Shown in pieces: positions 7,212 through 15,648 of a stretch of DNA of 37,321 nt. Source of the DNA: Alphaproteobacteria bacterium (GTDB lineage: Bacteria; Pseudomonadota; Alphaproteobacteria; Thalassobaculales; Thalassobaculaceae); NCBI GenBank assembly GCA_022822665.1, contig JAJEAR010000037.1, forward strand, positions 1 to 37,321. Reading direction: 5' to 3'. How positions within the stretch are numbered: position 1 is the first letter of the stretch; each line of letters begins with the position of its first letter. The position numbers were made by a program, and so were the translations under genes. The notes beneath the pieces were generated by a model. The model was given only the letters and a program-made list of their open reading frames with translations. It was not told where the DNA came from and searched no databases.

Positions 7212-9734
7212 CTACTCGTTTCGCAGCATCGGCGCCGCCCTCACGCCCAGGACCCGCCACAGGCCGAGCAGGCCGAGCCCGACGGTGCAGACGAGGCTCG
7301 CGAGCGTTGCCACCAGGATCGTCTCCAGGTTCAGCACGTAGCTCTGCGCGCGCATGAGCTCGATGACCACGAACCTGCCGATCACCGCCCCGAGGACGGC
7401 GGCAACCAGCGCGGTGAGCAGGCCGAGCACCGCGTGTTCGACCAGGTATGAAATCACGATCCTGGACCTGGTCGCACCGAGCACCTTCAGGATCACCGCG
7501 TCGTGAACCCGGCGCTGCTGCCCGGTGAAGACCGCCCCGGCCAGGACCAGCACACCGGCAAGCAGGGTGACGCTGGCCGTCCCCTGCACCGCCAGCGCAA
7601 CCGCCTCGATGATGCGGGTTGCATTGCGCAACGCGTCCCGCACGCTGATCGCCGAGACGTTGGGAAAGGCATCGATCACCGCGCCCTGCACCGCCTCCTC
7701 GGCCTCCACCCCGTCGGCGTAGACCGTCGCGATCACGCTGTGCGGCGCGCGTTCGAGTACGCCGGGGGAATAGACGATGACGAAGTTCATCGCGAGGCTT
7801 CGCCACTCGATGTTTCTCAGGTTGGCGATGGTGGCGGTGATCTCGCGCCCGAACAGGTTGACCGTGATGCTGTCGCCGAGCCCGACACCGATCCCCCGGG
7901 CCACGGCCGCGTCAAACGACATGAGCGGCGGACCGGCATAGGTCTCCGGCCACCAGTCCCCGGCGGTTATCTGCGCTCCCTCCGGTTCCGCCGCCCGGTA
8001 GGTCAGCCCGCGTTCGCCGCGCAGCGCCCAGGCGACCTCCTCGTCGGGCTCGACCTGGTCCGCCGGGATGCCCGCGACCCGCACGATCCGCCCCTGCACC
8101 ATCGGCGTGCGCTCGAACCGGGTCACGCCGGGAACCGAACTGACCACGTCGATGAACCGGTCGGCCTGGTGCGGCTGTATGTCGAGGAAGAAGTAGGACG
8201 GGGCCTCGTCGGGTATCCGCGTGCCGAGCTGGTGAAGCAGGTTGAAATGCACCAGTCCGACGGTCACCAGTACCGTCAGGCCCAGGCCGAGCGACAGGAT
8301 CAGCGCGGGAGCGGGGCTGCCTGGCCGGTGCAGGTTCGCCATGGCCATCCGCAACTCCGGGTTGCGCAGGTGCGGTATACGCCGCAGCAGCCGCACCAGC
8401 AGCAGTCCGCCGCCGCCGAACACCACCAGGACGCCGATGGCCCCGGCAATGAACCAGAGCGTCAGGCCGCGATCGGGGCTGGTAAGCAGGGCAAGCACGG
8501 CGAGGCCCGCGGATGCGCCCGCCGTGATCAGCAGCGCGCCGGTCCCGGGCCAGCCGCCGGGCGGCGCGATACTGGCGCGAAACAGGTGTGCCGCCCGGAT
8601 GGCCCTGGTCTTGCCGAGCGGCCAGGCCGCGAAGGCCAGCGTCGTGCCGTATCCGAAGACGGCCGCAACCGCGACCGGCTCCCAGTAGAAACCGGCCGGC
8701 AGTGCCACCGGAAACAGCCCGCTGATCAGTATCGAGACCGCCGGCGGCACCACCAGGCCGACCAGGCCGCCGAGCACGATGCCGACCGTTGCCAGCACCA
8801 GCGACTGGAACAGGTAGATCGCGAAGATCAGCCGGCCCGGTGCACCCAGGCATTTCAGGATCGCGATGGTGCCGGTCCGCCGCTCGATCAGGGCGCGGAC
8901 CGCGTTGGCAACCCCGACCCCTCCGACCAGCAGTGCCGTGAGACCCACAAGCGTGAGGAACAGCGTTGCGCGGTCGATGAAGGTCCGGAACCCGGGAGCC
9001 GCTCCGGTGGTATCGCGGATCTCGTAACCGGTGTCGGCAAACTCCCGCCTCAGGGCGCCGACCACCGGCCCGGCCTCGCCGCGGACACGGACGCGGTACA
9101 GGAAATCCACCAGGCTTCCAACGGTCACCAGTCCGGTCTGCCCGATACCCGCCGTCGAGATCATCAGCCTCGGACCGAGCGCGGTGAACCGGATGGTCCG
9201 GTCGGGTTCACTCTCGATCTTGGCCCGGATTTCGAACTCACCGGTGCCGACCCGGACCCGGTCGCCGACGGAAAGGCCCAGCCGCAACAGCAGCGCCGGG
9301 TCGGCGACGGCACCGTGTACCCCCTCGCGCGCCGCCAGTGCCCCGGACAGCGCCGTCCCGTCGGCCAGCACCAGGGAGCCGTAGAGCGGGTAGAGGCCGT
9401 CGACGGCCTTCAGTTCGATCAGGCTGTGCCCGTCTCCGTTCGCGGGGCGCGCCATGGCGCGCAGGCTTGCGACCTCGGAGACCTCCCCGAATTCCCCGAG
9501 CCGGTCGCGGTCCCGCTGTTCCATCGGGCGATGCAGCACGGTGACCGAGACATCACCGCCAAGCAGCAGCCGCGCGTCGCGAACGATGCCGCTGCGCATG
9601 GCCTCGGACACCGAACCGACGCCAGCGATGGCGGCCACGCCGAGCGCAAGGCAGGCGATGAAGATGCGGAAATGCCCCAGGCTGCCGCGCAGTTCCCGGG
9701 CCGCCAGCGTGACCGCCAGGGAGACCGGGATCAT
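7212..9734 (-). CDS. ABC transporter permease, FtsX/YbbP family
   Basis: An 840-residue inner-membrane permease of the MacB/LolC superfamily, with a YbbP-like layout: one N-terminal membrane segment (about 24-42), a large periplasmic domain, a block of segments around residues 250-460, a second periplasmic domain, and three C-terminal segments around 715-830. The FtsX core is present twice (near FLTLVGLTALLVGGVGVANAV and GTASVTLLAGVLVLAGAVF). It overlaps the ATPase gene by four bases (ATGA), so the two are translationally coupled. YbbA-YbbP systems are linked to envelope maintenance and release of hydrophobic compounds. The neighbouring esterase, in a position like that of TesA in E. coli, supports the assignment. 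Confidence 0.9.
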   Translation of the reverse strand: MIPVSLAVTLAARELRGSLGHFRIFIACLALGVAAIAGVGSVSEAMRSGIVRDARLLLGGDVSVTVLHRPMEQRDRDRLGEFGEVSEVASLRAMARPANGDGHSLIELKAVDGLYPLYGSLVLADGTALSGALAAREGVHGAVADPALLLRLGLSVGDRVRVGTGEFEIRAKIESEPDRTIRFTALGPRLMISTAGIGQTGLVTVGSLVDFLYRVRVRGEAGPVVGALRREFADTGYEIRDTTGAAPGFRTFIDRATLFLTLVGLTALLVGGVGVANAVRALIERRTGTIAILKCLGAPGRLIFAIYLFQSLVLATVGIVLGGLVGLVVPPAVSILISGLFPVALPAGFYWEPVAVAAVFGYGTTLAFAAWPLGKTRAIRAAHLFRASIAPPGGWPGTGALLITAGASAGLAVLALLTSPDRGLTLWFIAGAIGVLVVFGGGGLLLVRLLRRIPHLRNPELRMAMANLHRPGSPAPALILSLGLGLTVLVTVGLVHFNLLHQLGTRIPDEAPSYFFLDIQPHQADRFIDVVSSVPGVTRFERTPMVQGRIVRVAGIPADQVEPDEEVAWALRGERGLTYRAAEPEGAQITAGDWWPETYAGPPLMSFDAAVARGIGVGLGDSITVNLFGREITATIANLRNIEWRSLAMNFVIVYSPGVLERAPHSVIATVYADGVEAEEAVQGAVIDAFPNVSAISVRDALRNATRIIEAVALAVQGTASVTLLAGVLVLAGAVFTGQQRRVHDAVILKVLGATRSRIVISYLVEHAVLGLLTALVAAVLGAVIGRFVVIELMRAQSYVLNLETILVATLASLVCTVGLGLLGLWRVLGVRAAPMLRNE

Positions 9735-10444
9735 TGCCCGTCACCGTTCGAGACGGTGATCCGGCCGTCGGCCATGGCCAGGATCCGGTCGCAGCGAGCG
9801 GCCAGGTCACGGTCATGGGTGATGAGAACCAGGGTGGTTCCGTGCTCGGCCTGCAGGTCGAACAGCATGTCCATCACGCCGGTACCGGTCACGCTGTCGA
9901 GGTTGCCGGTCGGCTCGTCCGCGAGCAGCAGTGCCGGCCGCCCGACGAAGGCCCGGGCGATGGCGACCCGCTGCTGTTCTCCGCCCGAGAGCTGGTCCGG
10001 ATAGTGTCCGACGCGGTGACCCAGTCCGACCAGGCCGAGACTGTGCCGGGCGCGGTCGAAGGCGCCGGAAACACCGGCGAGTTCAAGCGGGATGGCCACG
10101 TTCTCGAGCGCCGTCATGGTCGGGATCAGGCGGAAGGCCTGGAACACGATTCCCACCGTGTCGCGGCGGAAGGTGGCAAGCCGGTCCTCGTCGAGTCCCA
10201 CGAGATCGTGCCCTGCAACCCGCACGTCACCCGACGTGACGCCCTCCAGCCCCGCCATCACCATCATGAGGGTGGACTTGCCGGCGCCGGACGGGCCGAC
10301 CACCCCGATGGTCTCCCCGCTTCCGATCCGCAGACTGATACCCTGCAGTATGCTAACTTCGCCGGCAGCGCTGGCGAGGCTGAGGTGCACGTCGTCGAGT
10401 TCGATCAGGGCCGGCGGCGGGCTCGCGGGTGCAGCCATGGACAT
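9731..10444 (-). CDS. ABC transporter ATPase, YbbA/LolD type
   Basis: A 237-residue ATPase that powers the downstream FtsX-type permease. Walker A GPSGAGKST is at residues 50-58. Then come the Q-loop region (GIVFQAFRLIPTMTALENV), the signature LSGGEQQRVAIAR, Walker B LLLADEPTGNLD and the H-loop ITHD. Residues 1-12 are a proline/alanine-rich leader. The start is ATG 10444, with an in-frame ATG at 10438 as an alternative. The gene is divergent from the SGNH esterase with only 24 bp between start codons, so each promoter must lie partly within the other gene or the spacer. Confidence 0.93.
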   Translation of the reverse strand: MSMAAPASPPPALIELDDVHLSLASAAGEVSILQGISLRIGSGETIGVVGPSGAGKSTLMMVMAGLEGVTSGDVRVAGHDLVGLDEDRLATFRRDTVGIVFQAFRLIPTMTALENVAIPLELAGVSGAFDRARHSLGLVGLGHRVGHYPDQLSGGEQQRVAIARAFVGRPALLLADEPTGNLDSVTGTGVMDMLFDLQAEHGTTLVLITHDRDLAARCDRILAMADGRITVSNGDGQ

Positions 10445-10468
10445 GGCGATCTCTCGGGACACGGGGGC

Positions 10469-11116
10469 ATGTGGAAGCGCAACACTACTACCACGCTGTG
10501 GCCGGTTCTCGCAGTGTTGCTGTTGGTGCTCGCAACCCCGCTCGAAGCCCGGGAACTGCGGCTGCTCGCCTTCGGCAACAGCCTGACCGCAGGATACGGA
10601 CTTGCCGAATCCGAGGGGTTCACGGTCCGGCTGGAGGCGGCGCTGAGAGCGCGCAACCACGCGGTCACGGTCGTCAATGCCGGGCGGTCGGGCGATACCA
10701 GTACCGGGGGGCGCACCCGGCTTGACTGGTGGCTCGAGGAGGCACCGGACGCGGTCCTGCTCGAACTCGGGGCCAACGACGCATTGCGCGGCATCGACCC
10801 CGCGCTCATGCACGAGAACCTCGACTGGATCCTGAGCCGGCTCGACGCTGAGGGGCTGCCGGTCCTGCTCGCCGGAATGGAGGCGCCGGCCAACTACGGG
10901 CCCGAGTACGCGGACGAGTTCCGCTCCGTCTTCGCCCGGCTCGCCGAGCGTCATGACGTGGTCTGGTATCCCTTCTTTCTCGAGGGCATCGCAACCCGCC
11001 CGGAACTCAACCAGCGCGACGGCATCCATCCCAATGCGCGCGGGGTCGACGAACTGGTCCGGCGCATCCTCCCCTTCGTCGAGGAACTGCTGGCCCGGGT
11101 GCCGGCGCCAAGCTGA
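10469..11116 (+). CDS. Periplasmic arylesterase, SGNH/GDSL family (TesA-like)
   Basis: A 215-residue secreted esterase. The signal peptide covers about residues 1-28, ending in the alanine- and glutamate-containing LEARE region. SGNH blocks are clear: block I FGNSLTAG with nucleophile S38 (most relatives have GDSLTAG, so aspartate is replaced by asparagine), block II NAGRSGDTS, block III ELGANDALRG, and block V DGIHPNARG supplying the aspartate and histidine. It is expected to hydrolyse short acyl or aryl esters and possibly lysophospholipids. The divergent ABC pair beside it is the same association as tesA-ybbAP of E. coli, pointing to a shared envelope-lipid role (inference). Confidence 0.9.
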   Translation: MWKRNTTTTLWPVLAVLLLVLATPLEARELRLLAFGNSLTAGYGLAESEGFTVRLEAALRARNHAVTVVNAGRSGDTSTGGRTRLDWWLEEAPDAVLLELGANDALRGIDPALMHENLDWILSRLDAEGLPVLLAGMEAPANYGPEYADEFRSVFARLAERHDVVWYPFFLEGIATRPELNQRDGIHPNARGVDELVRRILPFVEELLARVPAPS

Positions 11117-11124
11117 CCGGGGGC

Positions 11125-11670
11125 ATGATGCGGCGGCTGTTTGTGGCAGTCACAGTGCCCGAAACCGTGCGCCGGCACCTGTCACTGCTGGCCGGCGGCA
11201 TCCCGGGCGCCCGCTGGGTCGCCGCGGAAAACCTGCACGTCACGCTCCGCTTCATCGGGGAGGTGGACGGTGCGCTCGAACAGGACATCGTCGACGCCCT
11301 GGCCGGGCTGCACCAGCCCGGCTTCGAGATCAGGCTCGAGGGTGTCGGCCAGTTCGGGAGCGCCGCCTCGGTGCGCTCGCTGTGGGCGGGTGTGGCGCGG
11401 TGCCCGGAACTCCTGCAGCTGCACCGCGCCGTGCACCGGGCGGTCAGCCTCGCAGGAGCGCCCGCCGACCGCCGCAAGTTCGTACCGCACGTGACCCTTG
11501 CGCGCCTGAAACGAACAGGCCCGCAGACTGTTGCCGGCTGGCTCGGCGCACAGGCGCGGTTTCGGTCGACCGCATTCCCGGTCACGGAATTCGTGCTGTT
11601 CGAAAGCCGGCTCGGCCGCGAGGCGGCGCACTACACACCGCTGGCGGAGTTTCCGCTGCATGAGCGGTGA
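11125..11670 (+). CDS. thpR: RNA 2',3'-cyclic phosphodiesterase
   Basis: A 181-residue 2H-phosphoesterase (LigT/ThpR). The two catalytic HxTx motifs are H38-V-T-L and H122-V-T-L, at the expected spacing. The family's N-terminal RLFVAVTVPE, the middle LWAGV and the C-terminal FVLFESRLG are all present. Members hydrolyse 2',3'-cyclic phosphates on RNA and ligate tRNA halves in vitro. It starts eight bases after the esterase stop, so the two are probably cotranscribed. ATG 11125 and ATG 11128 are adjacent; a GGGGG run lies upstream of both. Confidence 0.92.
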   Translation: MMRRLFVAVTVPETVRRHLSLLAGGIPGARWVAAENLHVTLRFIGEVDGALEQDIVDALAGLHQPGFEIRLEGVGQFGSAASVRSLWAGVARCPELLQLHRAVHRAVSLAGAPADRRKFVPHVTLARLKRTGPQTVAGWLGAQARFRSTAFPVTEFVLFESRLGREAAHYTPLAEFPLHER

Positions 11671-11715
11671 GTGCGCCCGCTTGGCATGTCGCCCCGGCGG
11701 TGCCACCCTGTCCGG

Positions 11716-12462
11716 ATGATCCGCGCCGTCGCTGCAGCCGCGTTTGCCTGTGTCATCGGGTGGACACCCGGGGACGCGGCGGAGGTCCGGGTCGACATGC
11801 AGCTGGTGCTGGCCGTGGACTCCTCTGCCAGCGTCGATGCCGGCGAGTTCGCCCTGCAGATCAACGGCATGGCGCACGCGTTCCGCTCACCCGAAGTGAT
11901 CGAGGCGATCCAGAGCGGGTACTTTCGCGCGATCGGCGTCACCCTGATCGAATGGTCGAGTTACGACCTGCAGAGGGTGGATATTCCCTGGACCCTGGTC
12001 GATGGCCCGGCCGCGGCCCTGGTTCTGGCCGAACGGATCAGCTCGTTGCCGCGGTCCGTGGAGACCGGAGCGACCTCGATTTCGGGCGCGCTGCTGTTCG
12101 GTCTCGAACTGTTCGAGACCGGACCGTTTGACGGCACGCGCCGCGTCATCGACATTTCCTGCGACGGGCGCAACAACAACGGTGCCGAAGTCGATCTGGT
12201 ACGCGACCTCGTGCTGGCCCGGGGGATCACCGTCAACGGGCTCACCATCCTGAACGAACACCCCACGCTGGACATCTACTTCCGTCGCAACGTCATCGGC
12301 GGCACCGGCGCCTTCGTCGAGGTCGCCGACGACTACGATGTCTTCACCGAGGCGTTTACCCGCAAGCTGGTCCGGGAAATCCGCAACATCCCGGTCGCGT
12401 CCCTCACGCCGCTTCCGCACGCAGCGCCGCAAACAGCGAGTCCACGTCGCGCACATCGTTGA
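11716..12462 (+). CDS. DUF1194 protein with von Willebrand-type domain
   Basis: Predicted secreted protein of 248 residues with a von Willebrand A-like fold. The signal peptide covers about residues 1-22, ending GDAA. The MIDAS-like motif DSSAS (D35, S37, S39) follows the first strand LVLAVD. Further conserved parts are the ATSISGALLFGLELF helix and VIDISCDGRNNNG. Family members are common in alphaproteobacteria and have no known function. The start is uncertain: ATG 11716 gives a clean signal peptide, while GTG 11671 and ATG 11686 are in frame upstream. The last 20 codons overlap the 3' end of the convergent aminotransferase gene by 59 bases. Confidence 0.82.
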   Translation: MIRAVAAAAFACVIGWTPGDAAEVRVDMQLVLAVDSSASVDAGEFALQINGMAHAFRSPEVIEAIQSGYFRAIGVTLIEWSSYDLQRVDIPWTLVDGPAAALVLAERISSLPRSVETGATSISGALLFGLELFETGPFDGTRRVIDISCDGRNNNGAEVDLVRDLVLARGITVNGLTILNEHPTLDIYFRRNVIGGTGAFVEVADDYDVFTEAFTRKLVREIRNIPVASLTPLPHAAPQTASPRRAHR

Positions 12463-13543
12463 ACAGGTAGGGACTGACCCGGATCGCACCGCCGCGCAGG
12501 CTGATGTAGACGCCGCGGGCCGCGAGCCGCCGGTCGAGATCGGGCGGCGGCGGCCCGGACCCGCGAAGCCCGATGAAATGCCCGATCCTGAACCGGGCGG
12601 GCGGGACGCTGTATCCCGCGTCAACGGCCCGCTCCGCGATCTCGTCAACGAGCGGGCGCAGTGTGCGCGCCACCTCGGCGACACCCCACCGGGTCAGCTG
12701 GTCGAGCGCGGCCCTGATCATCGGGACATGGATCATGCTGTTGCAGGCGCCCATGTCGAAACGCCGCGCGCCCGCGCCGAACCGGTCGGAATACCCGATC
12801 CGCTGCGTCATCGGCGGCGCGCCGGCGCGCGGCCTGTGGTTGAGTTCCACCGGCTGGCCCTGCTGTCGGTGCGGCGCCACGTAGGTGAACCCGGTGCAGT
12901 CGGGACACAGCAGCCACTTGTAGGCCGACACCACGATGAAGTCCGCATCGATCCGCCCGACATCGGTTGGACAGGCGCCCATGGACTGGGTCGCGTCCAC
13001 GACCAGCGGAATGCCGAGGTCCCGGCACAGGCCGCCGACCTGTTCCAGGTCGACCAGAGAGCCATCGGTCCAGTGGCAGTTGGGCAGCGCGACCAGGCCG
13101 CAGGCCGGGCCGATCGCATCCATCACCGCCGACGTCCAGTCGAAGTCGTCCGGCCGGGGCACGATGCGAAGCCGCGCCTGCGAACGCTGCGCAAGACGCT
13201 TCCAGACGTAGTAGTTGGACGGAAACTGCTCCGCGAGCACGACGATGTCCTGGCCCGGCGCAAGCGGGAGATTGGCGGCCGCCTGGGCCAGGCCGAAGCT
13301 CGTGGTCAGCGTGAGCGCGATGTCGTCCCCCGATGCCCCGATCAGGCCCGCGAGCAGGTCACGGCAGGCTTCGATCTCGCCGTCGATCTCCTGGCGCTCG
13401 GGGTCCCACGGCTGCGCCTTGCGCGAGACCGCGCGCCGGCCCGCCTCGGCACTGGCATGCAGGCAGGGAGACTGGGAGGCCGAGTTGAGCCACACCACGT
13501 CTTGAGGGATTTCGAACAGGTGCTTCTGGTTCGCAAGCGGCAT
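12404..13543 (-). CDS. Class V aminotransferase (cysteine desulfurase/kynureninase-like)
   Basis: A PLP enzyme of fold type I, 379 residues. The aspartate that contacts the PLP ring nitrogen is in VVDATQSMGA (D183), and the PLP lysine is K209 in VVSAYKWLLCP. The first residues (HLFEIPQDVVWLNSASQSP) match the class V start LNxAs. A true cysteine desulfurase would carry an active-site cysteine loop before the C-terminal domain; I do not see it, so a kynureninase-like or isopenicillin N epimerase-like activity is more likely. GGGAGG lies about ten bases before ATG 13543. The gene is the last of the leftward run, 22 bp after the Old-Yellow-Enzyme gene. The substrate is unknown. Confidence 0.83.
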   Translation of the reverse strand: MPLANQKHLFEIPQDVVWLNSASQSPCLHASAEAGRRAVSRKAQPWDPERQEIDGEIEACRDLLAGLIGASGDDIALTLTTSFGLAQAAANLPLAPGQDIVVLAEQFPSNYYVWKRLAQRSQARLRIVPRPDDFDWTSAVMDAIGPACGLVALPNCHWTDGSLVDLEQVGGLCRDLGIPLVVDATQSMGACPTDVGRIDADFIVVSAYKWLLCPDCTGFTYVAPHRQQGQPVELNHRPRAGAPPMTQRIGYSDRFGAGARRFDMGACNSMIHVPMIRAALDQLTRWGVAEVARTLRPLVDEIAERAVDAGYSVPPARFRIGHFIGLRGSGPPPPDLDRRLAARGVYISLRGGAIRVSPYLFNDVRDVDSLFAALRAEAA

Positions 13544-13565
13544 GGGCCGGCGCCCTCCCTGGCGG

Positions 13566-15512
13566 CTACAGGTTTTCGGCGACACCGTGGCCGCCCAGGA
13601 TTGCGGACTGGAGGTTGCGCGGCGACCGGCAGTCGCCGACCAGGTGCACCTCGAGCCCAACGAGTTCGTCCACCAGCCCGTCGCGGACAATCCGCGGTGT
13701 CGCATGCACCACCAGGTCGACCCCCTCGATCAGGCTCGGGGCCAGACTGTACGGGTTGCGCAGTTCGAGAACACCGTCGGTGTACCGGACGGTTTCCAGT
13801 GCGGGCATGAGCGTGACCCCGGCCGAGTGAAGCCTGCGGAACACGCCGATGGCACTGCAGTGGTTGACCCCGCTGGCAAAGGCGGGGCGCGACGTCGCGA
13901 GCACGACCCGGCGGAAGTTCCGGGCCAGCAGGTCGGCCACGCCGTAGACCGCTGCGGTCTGGTCCTCGTCCACCAGCACCACGCACTCTCCCCGGTATTC
14001 GCCATGCGCGGCGACGAAGTCTCGGGCCGGGACCACGCGTGGTCCGGGATCGAGACCCGGCGGAGGCCGCTGTACCGACCCCGTCGCCAGCACGACCGCG
14101 TCGGCGTCGTAGGAGCGGATGCGGTCGGAATCCGCCCGGTGGCCGGCGACGATTTCCACGCCGTAGCGCTCGCACATCCGCAACTGGTGCTCGATGATGC
14201 GCCCCATCTCGTCGCGACCGGGCAGGTCAGCCTCGAGCCTGAGCGCGCCGCCGGGCCGGGAACCGCCGCAGAACATGGTCACCCCGTGACCCCGGGCCGC
14301 GGCGACCCAGGCGGTCTCGAGCCCGGCGGGCCCGCCCCCGATGACCAGGACCCTTTTCGCGTCGGCCGCCGGCTCCGGCACCCTGTCCGCTTCACCGGCC
14401 CGGCCGATATGCGGCGTGTGGTGGTCGGTCACCGGCTTGCCCCGGTGCACCTCGCCCCACGGGAAGTTGTCGAACACGCTCGGCCTGATGTCCCCGGCCT
14501 GTCCGCGCATCGCCTTGTTCGCCCACGCGGCATCGGCGATCAGGGCCCGGGTCATGCCGACCAGGTCGCCGTAGCCATCGGCCACCACCTTCTCGGCCAG
14601 CTCTGGCGTGCCGATGCGCCCCAGCGCCATCACGGGGATCCCGCCCGCGGCCTCGCGCATGCGCCGGTGCAGGTCGATGAAGTGACCGGGCCTGAAGTAC
14701 AGGTCCGGAACATGGGTCTCGAGACTGAGACTGAAGTTGCCCTGGCCGTACGCCAGGTAGTCGAAATCCCCTGTCGCCGCCAGGCGGCGCGTGATCCGTT
14801 CCGCCTCGCCCGGGTCGATCCCGCCCGGCACACCTTCGTCGGCCGGCGCCTTCAGTCCGATCACGAACGAGGAGCCGCACGCCGCCCGGATCCCTGCCGC
14901 GATCTCGCGAACGAACCTGGTCCGGCCCTCGAGACCGCCTCCGTAGATGTCGGTCCGGGTATTCGACGCCGGCGACAGGAACTGCATGATCAGGTACCCG
15001 TGGGCGCCATGCAATTCCACGCCGTCAAAGCCGCAGGCATGCAGGCGCTGTGCCGTCTCGACGAAGGTCCCGACCACGCGGACGACCTCGTCGGTCGACA
15101 TCACGTGCGGAACCGTCCAGCTGTACGGGTCGGGCAGGTCCGACACGCCGATCGGCGCCTTCGTCGGGTGCCACAGCTGCTGCCGGCCCGGATGCCACAG
15201 CTGTCCGACCAGCAGCGCGCCCTCGCTCTGTACGTCGCGCGCGATGGCGCGGAACGCGTCGTCGTTGACCGGTTCGAACCCGATCACGGTTGTCGACTGG
15301 GCGATGGCCTCGGGGTCCACCGCAATGATTTCGGTCACCAGCATGGCGGCACCGCCGCGGGCCCGTTCGAGCAGGAAGTTGCGCCACGGATCGGTGATCC
15401 GGTTGTCGCTCGCCAGGTTGGTCACGGTGGCGCACAGGCAGACACGGTTGCGCAGCCGTCGGCCGGCCACCTCGATCGGCGAGAACAGGGCGGGATACGC
15501 GGGGTCGGTCAT
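13566..15512 (-). CDS. Old-Yellow-Enzyme/FAD fusion reductase lacking 4Fe-4S ligands
   Basis: A 648-residue protein with the layout of 2,4-dienoyl-CoA reductase and trimethylamine dehydrogenase: an FMN TIM barrel (about 8-340) followed by an FAD/NAD(P) module (GGGPAGLETA near residues 392-401; second nucleotide site about 470-520). Barrel markers are ELHGAHGYLIMQFLSP and NTRTDIYGG. In relatives the linker carries RPCIGCNQxC...C, which binds a 4Fe-4S cluster. Here it reads DIRPSVFDNF and onward, with no cysteine between residues 341 and 370, so the usual electron route from FAD to FMN appears absent. It sits in the acyl-CoA gene run, which suggests an enoyl-CoA or steroid-type substrate (inference). 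Confidence 0.85.
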   Translation of the reverse strand: MTDPAYPALFSPIEVAGRRLRNRVCLCATVTNLASDNRITDPWRNFLLERARGGAAMLVTEIIAVDPEAIAQSTTVIGFEPVNDDAFRAIARDVQSEGALLVGQLWHPGRQQLWHPTKAPIGVSDLPDPYSWTVPHVMSTDEVVRVVGTFVETAQRLHACGFDGVELHGAHGYLIMQFLSPASNTRTDIYGGGLEGRTRFVREIAAGIRAACGSSFVIGLKAPADEGVPGGIDPGEAERITRRLAATGDFDYLAYGQGNFSLSLETHVPDLYFRPGHFIDLHRRMREAAGGIPVMALGRIGTPELAEKVVADGYGDLVGMTRALIADAAWANKAMRGQAGDIRPSVFDNFPWGEVHRGKPVTDHHTPHIGRAGEADRVPEPAADAKRVLVIGGGPAGLETAWVAAARGHGVTMFCGGSRPGGALRLEADLPGRDEMGRIIEHQLRMCERYGVEIVAGHRADSDRIRSYDADAVVLATGSVQRPPPGLDPGPRVVPARDFVAAHGEYRGECVVLVDEDQTAAVYGVADLLARNFRRVVLATSRPAFASGVNHCSAIGVFRRLHSAGVTLMPALETVRYTDGVLELRNPYSLAPSLIEGVDLVVHATPRIVRDGLVDELVGLEVHLVGDCRSPRNLQSAILGGHGVAENL

Positions 15513-15648
15513 GTGGACATCTTCCGTGCCGGGTTGGCGGCGACTGTAGCACCGAACGCCGGCGCCACGCGCAGGCGGAAACACCGCGGTGGCCCATCGA
15601 CGGCGTCGCGGCGGCGCCGCCAGGTGCCTGCCGGGCGGCGCGGAACGC

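Noticed and set aside
5836..7341. A 501-codon open frame on the plus strand
   Set aside because: It is antisense to argG, which has strong family motifs.
7503..10004. An 833-codon open frame on the plus strand
   Set aside because: It is antisense to the FtsX permease and ABC ATPase, shows no domain, and is the kind of shadow frame expected in high-GC DNA.
15270..15290. A GGTTCGAACC stretch resembling a tRNA T-loop
   Set aside because: It lies inside the Old-Yellow-Enzyme coding frame and no acceptor or anticodon stem can be built around it.
15610..15621. GGCGGCGCCGCC palindrome between the reductase and thiolase genes
   Set aside because: Simple GC palindromes are common at this base composition, and there is no T-tract.
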